NCBI GenBank assembly: GCA_900766165.1
Contig: CAAFUK010000015.1
Location: forward strand, 1-19,154
Length of the DNA stretch: 19,154 nucleotides
Reading direction: 5' to 3'
From: an uncultured Collinsella sp.
GTDB lineage: Bacteria; Actinomycetota; Coriobacteriia; Coriobacteriales; Coriobacteriaceae
Numbering within the stretch: the stretch's first letter is position 1; each line of letters begins with the position of its first letter. Made by a program: the position numbers and the translations under genes. The notes under the pieces are model-generated. The model saw only the letters and a program-made list of their open reading frames with translations, had not been told where the DNA came from and did not search any database. Shown one piece after another: positions 14,529 to 19,154 of the stretch.

Positions 14529-15245
14529 ATGCTGAAGCTTTGGAAGGTTAACGCCAAGGCCGGCGACGCGACGGTCAAGTACCCGTTTGCGCCGTTCCCC
14601 ACCAACAAGGACATGCGCGGCAAGCCCGAGCACAATGCCGAGCTTTGCATCGCCTGCGGTGCCTGCGGCGTGGCGTGCCCGGCCGATGCCATTCGCATTG
14701 ACACCGACCTTGCGGCCGATACCATCACCTGGTCGATCGACTACGGCCGCTGTATCTTCTGCGGCCGCTGCGAGGAAGCCTGCCCCATGGAGGCCATCAA
14801 GCTCACCGAGGAGTTTGAGCTGGCCGTCATGAGCAAGGACGACCTCACCAGCAAGAGCGTCTATACGCTCGAGCACTGCTCGCGCTGCGGCAAGCCGTTT
14901 GCCCCGCACAAGGAGATCGACTACGCCAAGCGCCTGCTGCAAAAGGCCGGCGGCATGGAGGCCGAGCAGGCCGCCCGTACCGTCGGTATGTGCCAGGAGT
15001 GCAAGCGCGAGCTCGACGCCCTGCGCGCCGCCTCGGCCGTAAAGACCGGCAACGCGCACGGCATGGCTGCCAACGAGACGCTTGCGTCCGGCGAGCCCCA
15101 GGGCCCCGGCATGGAGTATCTGGGCGGCCACGGCGTGAACCCGGAGTATATCGACCGCGAGCTCAACCCCGATGCGCCCGAGATTCCCGCCGGTCCGGCG
15201 CCGGTCGAGGGCATCATCATGGATTTTGAAACGAAGGAGGAGTAA
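14529..15245 (+). CDS. hyfH: Hydrogenlyase ferredoxin-like subunit HyfH (NuoI/HycF-like)
   Basis: This 238-residue iron-sulfur subunit bridges HyfI to HyfA in the electron path. Two [4Fe-4S] motifs lie at C40/43/46/50 and C75/78/81/85 (CIFCGRCEEACP). They are followed by C117-x2-C120 and C155-x2-C158, a four-cysteine set also present in HycF and probably binding a metal. The N-terminal TVKYPFAPFPTNKDMRGKPEH matches the HycF start. E. coli HycF and HyfH are about 180 residues; this protein carries roughly 70 extra C-terminal residues rich in Ala, Gly, Pro and Asn. The ATG at 14529 lies 1 bp after the hyfG stop; longer upstream starts would run inside hyfG in another frame. Confidence 0.9.
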   Translation: MLKLWKVNAKAGDATVKYPFAPFPTNKDMRGKPEHNAELCIACGACGVACPADAIRIDTDLAADTITWSIDYGRCIFCGRCEEACPMEAIKLTEEFELAVMSKDDLTSKSVYTLEHCSRCGKPFAPHKEIDYAKRLLQKAGGMEAEQAARTVGMCQECKRELDALRAASAVKTGNAHGMAANETLASGEPQGPGMEYLGGHGVNPEYIDRELNPDAPEIPAGPAPVEGIIMDFETKEE

Positions 15246-15247
15246 CC

Positions 15248-16030
15248 ATGGCCGAACCCACGCTTTTGCCCGAGCGGCTCCAGTACCGCCCGACCAAGAT
15301 CGAGCTCGACGAGAGCATCGAGAAGGCCAAGGCGACCCTTCTTAAGAAGATCAAGTGCTCGGTGTATGTCTACCGCGTTGACTGCGGCGGCTGCAACGGC
15401 TGCGAGATCGAGATCTTCGGTTCCATCACGCCCGTCTTCGACGTCGAGCGCTTTGGCATCAAGGTCGTGCCCTCGCCTCGTCATGCCGACGTGCTGTTGT
15501 ACACCGGCGCCGTGACGCGTGCCATGCGCATGCCGGCCCTGCGCGCCTTTGAGGCCGCACCCGATCCCAAGATCGTGGTGTCCTATGGCGCGTGCGGCTG
15601 CACCGGCGGCATCTTCTACGACAACTACTGCGTCTGGGGCGGCACGGACAAGATTCTGCCGGTCGATGTCTACATCCCCGGCTGCCCGCCCAGCCCCGCG
15701 CAGACCATCTACGGCTTTGCCATGGCGCTCGGTCTGCTGGACCAAAAGCTCCATGCCGAGACCACGGTGGAGGCCGCCGGCGAGCAGGCCGATATCCTGC
15801 ACCCCGGCGTGCCGTACAAGCTGCGCGTTGCCATCGAGCGCGAGGCTCGTGCCATGAGCGGCTACCGTTACGGTCGCGACCTGGCCAACGAGTTCATGGA
15901 TACGCTCGAGGGCGCGCCCAAGGGCGATATCCGCGGTGCCATGGCGCTGCTCATCGACAAGCAGGACGATCCGCGCCGCGTCGAGGTGTACTCGGCGCTG
16001 CAGGATCTGGTGCTGGCCGGAGGTCGCTAG
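15248..16030 (+). CDS. hyfI: [NiFe]-hydrogenase small subunit HyfI (NuoB/HycG-like)
   Basis: This 260-residue small subunit carries the proximal [4Fe-4S] cluster next to the HyfG active site. Key pieces are YRVDCGGCNGCEIEIFG (C46, C49, C52), YGACGCTGG (C116) and PGCPPSP (C146), almost as in E. coli HycG. ERFGIKVVPSPRHADVLL and CVWGGTDKILPVDVYIPG are further family signatures. The length fits HycG/HyfI (about 250-255). The AAGGAGGAG ribosome binding site overlaps the hyfH end, 2 bp separate the genes, and hyfJ starts on the very next base after the stop. Confidence 0.94.
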   Translation: MAEPTLLPERLQYRPTKIELDESIEKAKATLLKKIKCSVYVYRVDCGGCNGCEIEIFGSITPVFDVERFGIKVVPSPRHADVLLYTGAVTRAMRMPALRAFEAAPDPKIVVSYGACGCTGGIFYDNYCVWGGTDKILPVDVYIPGCPPSPAQTIYGFAMALGLLDQKLHAETTVEAAGEQADILHPGVPYKLRVAIEREARAMSGYRYGRDLANEFMDTLEGAPKGDIRGAMALLIDKQDDPRRVEVYSALQDLVLAGGR

Positions 16031-16612
16031 ATGGAGCTCACGGACCGCTCTGGTTACTTTGCGGGCCCCGGCATGCTCGGCGGTTCTTTTGGCGATGCCT
16101 CGCGCGCAAGCGACGAGGCCGCCGAGGGCGTCGCCGACCCCTGCCTGGGCCATGCGCCCGACCAGGTGGTCTTCTATGAGCTCACGCGTAAGTTTGTGGA
16201 GACCGAGGAAGACGTTCCCCAGGAGGCCTGCGACGTGCTGTACTACACGCTCGCCGTGGGCCACCACACCGGCGTGCTCGATTGCTTTGAGCCGCGCCTG
16301 TCGGTGCCGGTGAACGTGTTCTATTCGCTCGTCGACGCGCTGCCGGAGGGGGAGGCCAAAACCAAGTTCGAGGCCATCCGCTCCTTTGGTGAGTGCCAGC
16401 TCGACAAGGCGGCGGTGCCGTCGCTGCTCGAGGCCTGCGATGCGCTGCTCGACGAGCGCGGTTTTCGCGGTTCTGCCAAGGCCGGCATCTCGGTGTTCGA
16501 TGACGACTTTGGCCTGCATGCCCAGCAGGTCGCGTTTCTGATGAAGTTTCGCGATCTGGTTGAGCGCGTGCGCGATGTGTCGGGCGTGTATCTGACGGGA
16601 AGGTTGCAGTAA
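16031..16612 (+). CDS. hyfJ: Hydrogenlyase maturation protein HyfJ (HycH family)
   Basis: This 193-residue HycH/HyfJ family protein takes part in maturing the hydrogenase large subunit in E. coli but is not a structural subunit. The family core begins near residue 45: QVVFYELTRKFVETEEDVPQ corresponds to the HycH start, and LYYTLAVGHHTGVLDC is strongly conserved. E. coli HycH and HyfJ are about 136 residues, so this protein has about 44 extra N-terminal residues, Gly/Ala/acid-rich. The ATG at 16031 has GGAGG (16019-16023) at a good distance and touches the hyfI stop, so the longer start is likely real. The stop overlaps the hycI start by 1 base (TAATG). Confidence 0.88.
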   Translation: MELTDRSGYFAGPGMLGGSFGDASRASDEAAEGVADPCLGHAPDQVVFYELTRKFVETEEDVPQEACDVLYYTLAVGHHTGVLDCFEPRLSVPVNVFYSLVDALPEGEAKTKFEAIRSFGECQLDKAAVPSLLEACDALLDERGFRGSAKAGISVFDDDFGLHAQQVAFLMKFRDLVERVRDVSGVYLTGRLQ

Positions 16613-17115
16613 TGGGTCGCGTTGTGGATGGTCGCGTGAACGGCGCCCCGTTTGCGGGTATCGTGCTCACGGCGGGAAGCGTGCTGCGTGCCGACGATGC
16701 CGCCGGCCCCGTGCTCTCCAAAAAGATGGAGGACGCGCCGCTTGCCGGTTGGTACACCATCGATGGCGGTCAGACGCCCGAGGATGACATCATCGAGGTC
16801 AAGCGTGAGCGTCCGCCGCGTTTGGTTTTGGTCGATGCCGCCGATATGGCGCTGCCCGTCGGCGCCATTCGCCTGCTTGACAAACGTGATGTGGCCCGCA
16901 AGTCGATGTTCACCACGCATTCGCTCCCTTTGTCGATTCTGATCGAAGAGATTGAGCAATCGTGCGAAGATATCGTCTTCATAGGGATTCAGCCGGGCGA
17001 TACGGAGTTCTATAACCCCATGTCCCCGGAGGTCTTTGAGGCCGTCGACGCCGTGTACGACGCCGTGGCCGCCAACGACTTTTCCCACTTTGTCCGCTTG
17101 GGGCAGGAGCTATAG
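16612..17115 (+). CDS. hycI: Hydrogenase maturation endopeptidase HycI
   Basis: This 167-residue aspartic-type metal-dependent protease removes the C-terminal peptide of the large subunit after nickel insertion. The three metal/nickel-sensing ligands of HycI (D16, D62, H90 in E. coli) align with D29, D75 (VDAADM) and H103 (TTHSLPLS). TIDGGQTPEDDI and FIGIQPGDTEFYNPM are further matches. The N-terminus is about 13 residues longer than E. coli HycI. The GN turn before the first aspartate (VGNSMMGDD) is replaced by AGSVLRADD. In E. coli hycI closes the hyc operon and the hyf operon has none. Here one hyf-type operon carries its own protease. Confidence 0.9.
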   Translation: MGRVVDGRVNGAPFAGIVLTAGSVLRADDAAGPVLSKKMEDAPLAGWYTIDGGQTPEDDIIEVKRERPPRLVLVDAADMALPVGAIRLLDKRDVARKSMFTTHSLPLSILIEEIEQSCEDIVFIGIQPGDTEFYNPMSPEVFEAVDAVYDAVAANDFSHFVRLGQEL

Positions 17116-17154
17116 GAGCGCTTGCCTCTGCTGATTAGGAAAGAAGTGATTGAC

Positions 17155-17994
17155 ATGGCAGATTCCAAGGCGGAATATCCCGCTCCCGATTGCCTGGCGC
17201 CCGCCGCGATCGAGGCCAAGACCGAGACCGCCGGCGTGACCAAGGCTAACCTGCCGGTCGCTAAGGCCTTTCTGTTGGCAATGTTCGCCGGCGCGTTTAT
17301 CGCCTTCGGCGGCCTGTTCTTTACCGTGTTCTTGAGCGATAGCACGCTGGGCTGGGGCGCTCAGCGTGTCGTGGGCGGCCTGTGCTTTTGCCTGGGCCTG
17401 GTGCTGGTGCTGGTGTGTGGCGCCGAGTTGTTCACCGGCAACTCGCTTATGGTCTGCGCGCTCAAGAGCAAAAAGATCACCCTGGTCCAGATGCTCAAGG
17501 CATGGGTCGTCGTATGGGTCGGTAACTTTGTCGGTGCCCTGTTCATCGTCTTCTTGGTGTACATGGCCGGCATCTATAAGCTCAATGGCGAGGCGGTCGC
17601 CAATTCCATGGTGAGCGTCGCCGCTGGCAAGGTGACGATCGACTGGGTGACGATCTTCTTCCGCGGCATCCTGTGCAACATCTTTGTGTGCCTGGCCGTG
17701 TGGATCGGTACCGCCGGCAAGACCGTGGTCGATAAGGTCGTGGGCATTCTGCTGCCCATCGCCGCCTTTGTGGCCTGCGGTTTTGAGCACTGCGTCGCTA
17801 ACATGTACTTTTTGCCCATGGGCGCCGTGATGCATGCATGCGGTTATGGTGCCGAGGTTGCCGGGGCCGATGCGCTCAACGTCGCGGGCATTGCGTTTAA
17901 CCTGTCCGCCGCCACGCTGGGCAACATCGTGGGCGGTGCGGTTCTGATCGCGCTCGGCTACTGGTTTGTCTACGCTAAGAAGTCCGAGGCGTAA
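17155..17994 (+). CDS. focA: Formate/nitrite-family channel FocA
   Basis: This 279-residue pentameric inner-membrane channel of the FNT family moves formate in or out with pH. Six membrane helices are visible from about residue 35. The functional residues T91 and H209 of E. coli FocA have clear equivalents: T94 in AELFTGNSLM and H212 in GFEHCVANMYF. Other matches are CNIFVCLAVW and the closing GNIVGGAVLIALGYW. The ATG at 17155 follows AGGAAAGAAG; the extra upstream in-frame codons from 17122 are rejected. It lies 39 bp after hycI and ends at the operon terminator. The context says it supplies formate to the adjacent FdhF-Hyf complex, comparable to focB in E. coli hyf. Confidence 0.92.
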   Translation: MADSKAEYPAPDCLAPAAIEAKTETAGVTKANLPVAKAFLLAMFAGAFIAFGGLFFTVFLSDSTLGWGAQRVVGGLCFCLGLVLVLVCGAELFTGNSLMVCALKSKKITLVQMLKAWVVVWVGNFVGALFIVFLVYMAGIYKLNGEAVANSMVSVAAGKVTIDWVTIFFRGILCNIFVCLAVWIGTAGKTVVDKVVGILLPIAAFVACGFEHCVANMYFLPMGAVMHACGYGAEVAGADALNVAGIAFNLSAATLGNIVGGAVLIALGYWFVYAKKSEA

Positions 17995-18015
17995 GGTACC
18001 GTCTGTTTGACGTTG

Positions 18016-18051
18016 GCCTCCCGCGGGGCGTTGCCGTGCGGGAGGCTTTTT
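18016..18051 (+). terminator. Rho-independent terminator after focA
   Basis: GCCTCCCGC (18016-18024) pairs perfectly with GCGGGAGGC (18038-18046) around a 13-base loop, followed by TTTTT. It begins 21 bp after the focA stop and marks the end of the hydrogenlyase operon. Confidence 0.92.
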
Positions 18052-18115
18052 GGGTCTGGGGCTCGTTGCCGGGCTGTTGGTCTGTTGTGTTTGGCTGATG
18101 AAAGGGGTAATCGAG

Positions 18116-19154
18116 ATGGCATCTGCTGTGAAGCGTGACGGTCGCGCCGTGGTGACCACATGCGGAGGATGCTATGCCGATTGCGCCTTTGCGGCCCATG
18201 TTGAGGATGGGCGTGTGGTGGCCGAGTTACCGGTGCCGGGGCATCCGTGCGCGGCGCGTGCCCTGTGCGCCCGCGGACGGCATCGCCTGTCCATGCCGTT
18301 TGACGAGCGAGACCGGATTTTGCATCCCATGCGCCGCCGAGCTGATGGCTCGGGGTTCGATGTGATTTCGTGGAACGAGGCGTTCGCGCAGATCGCTGCG
18401 CGCCTTGGGGGGATTGTTGACGGGCATGGTCCGCGCGCGCTGGGCATGACGCTCGGCGTGCCCTCGTTCGACCGCTACTGGGCGTGTCGTTTTATGCATG
18501 CGCTGGGCTCGCCCAACGTATACGGTGCAGACGGTGCCTGCGAAGTAAGCCGACTTACCGGTTGGGAGCACAGCCTGGGCTATAGTCCCGCCTCCGACCT
18601 CGCGCACACCGATTGCATCATGTATCTGGGGCGTTCCATTGTCGATTCATCGACGATGGGGGCCGTTGATGCGCTCAACGATGCGCGCCGGCGTGGGGCG
18701 AAGATCATCGTGGTCGACCCGCGGCGCAGTGGCTCTGCGGCGCTTGCCGACCGCTGGTTGCGCGTGCGCCCGGGCTGCGACTTGGCGCTGCTGTTGGGTA
18801 TTGTCCACGTGTTGATTGCCGAGAACCTGTACGACCACGACTTTGTGGCCCGCTATACCGCGGGTTTTGATGAGCTGGCGCAGGCGGCTGGCGCTTGGAC
18901 GCCCGAGTGGGCCGAGTCCATGTGCGACGTGCCGGCAGATGACATCCGCGCGACGGCGCGCGACCTGGCTGCTGCGGCGCCTGCCGCCGTTGTCGACGCG
19001 GGCTTTCACGGTGGCATTGGCATTGCGTATGCCAACAGCACCCAGACGGCGCGCGCTATCTGCCTGGTTGATGTGCTGTTGGGCTGCCTGGGGCATGTGG
19101 GCGGTGCGCTCACCCCGCCCACGCCGCTTGTGTTGGGCGACCTCGATCCCGCAC
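18116..19154 (+). CDS. Molybdopterin oxidoreductase catalytic subunit (partial)
   Basis: This is an open reading frame with no stop before the right edge (346 codons visible). It begins at ATG 18116 after AAAGGGG (18101-18107). The N-terminus holds a [4Fe-4S] motif with C16, C19, C23 and C51 (TTCGGCYADC...LCARG). Then follow the molybdopterin-family blocks WNEAFAQIAARL, GRSIVDSS, RRGAKIIVVDPRRSG and AENLYDHDFVARY. At the active-site position there is Cys142 (GADGACEVSR) rather than selenocysteine, a polysulfide/thiosulfate-reductase-like arrangement; the substrate cannot be named. It is related to FdhF only at the superfamily level. No Tat signal is seen at the N-terminus, so it may be cytoplasmic or this start may be incomplete. 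Separation by a terminator indicates its own transcription unit, with partner subunits presumably beyond the edge. Confidence 0.85.
   Translation, partial: MASAVKRDGRAVVTTCGGCYADCAFAAHVEDGRVVAELPVPGHPCAARALCARGRHRLSMPFDERDRILHPMRRRADGSGFDVISWNEAFAQIAARLGGIVDGHGPRALGMTLGVPSFDRYWACRFMHALGSPNVYGADGACEVSRLTGWEHSLGYSPASDLAHTDCIMYLGRSIVDSSTMGAVDALNDARRRGAKIIVVDPRRSGSAALADRWLRVRPGCDLALLLGIVHVLIAENLYDHDFVARYTAGFDELAQAAGAWTPEWAESMCDVPADDIRATARDLAAAAPAAVVDAGFHGGIGIAYANSTQTARAICLVDVLLGCLGHVGGALTPPTPLVLGDLDPA

Noticed and set aside
10487..14728. Minus-strand open frame of about 1,400 codons opposite hyfE-hyfG, and similar long antisense frames at 6040-8613, 3651-5393 and 9067-10536
   Set aside because: They lie opposite well-recognised genes, are low-complexity (His/Gly/Arg/Asp-rich) and arise from the strong G/C third-position bias of the plus-strand genes.
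6091..16030. Respiratory NADH dehydrogenase (complex I) operon
   Set aside because: The subunits resemble Nuo proteins, but HyfG keeps both CxxC nickel-ligand pairs, HycI and HycH homologs follow, and fdhF precedes. NuoE/F/G and NuoA/J/K are missing.

Overview
The window is 19.2 kb of mostly high-GC bacterial DNA. Protein similarity, dense operon packing and strong G/C third-position bias suggest a high-GC anaerobe, most plausibly a gut Coriobacteriia member such as Collinsella. The genus is an inference: no rRNA or other taxonomic marker is present.

Layout. (1) Positions 1-1342 are a visibly AT-richer accessory patch. A minus-strand AbiEi-type/DUF559-like gene (94-1101) is framed by a 23-bp sequence that faces inward at 9 and at 1296 as perfect inverted repeats. 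A third copy at 1318-1341 forms a 24-bp inverted repeat with the second. (2) Positions 1387-2158 hold a minus-strand toxin-antitoxin pair: a RelB/DinJ-like antitoxin overlapping a PIN-domain toxin. (3) Positions 2159-2586 are a regulatory interval between the divergent TA pair and the main operon. It contains several palindromes, a CCCTGCAA repeat set and a hydN leader whose ribosome binding site can be paired away. (4) Positions 2587-17994 are one plus-strand locus for formate-driven hydrogen metabolism: hydN, fdhF, hyfA-hyfJ, hycI and focA. (5) After a strong terminator (18016-18051), a second molybdopterin oxidoreductase begins at 18116 and runs off the right edge.

How it works together. 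FocA moves formate across the membrane. FdhF, a selenocysteine (UGA-encoded) molybdenum enzyme, oxidises formate to CO2. Electrons pass through ferredoxin-like subunits (HyfA, probably HydN, and HyfH) to the NuoB-like HyfI and the [NiFe] large subunit HyfG, which reduces protons to H2. HyfB, C, D, E and F form the membrane arm. Three of them (B, D, F) are antiporter-like, so this is the larger formate hydrogenlyase-2 (Hyf, group 4a) layout rather than the smaller Hyc complex. HycI processes the HyfG C-terminus, and HyfJ (HycH family) assists maturation. The hyp maturation genes, the sel genes and an FhlA/HyfR-type regulator are not in the window.

The most notable points are the in-frame UGA of fdhF with a downstream SECIS-like hairpin, a complete hydrogenlyase-2 locus in a high-GC background, a switch-like hydN leader, and the inverted-repeat-bounded AbiEi-type gene without a transposase.
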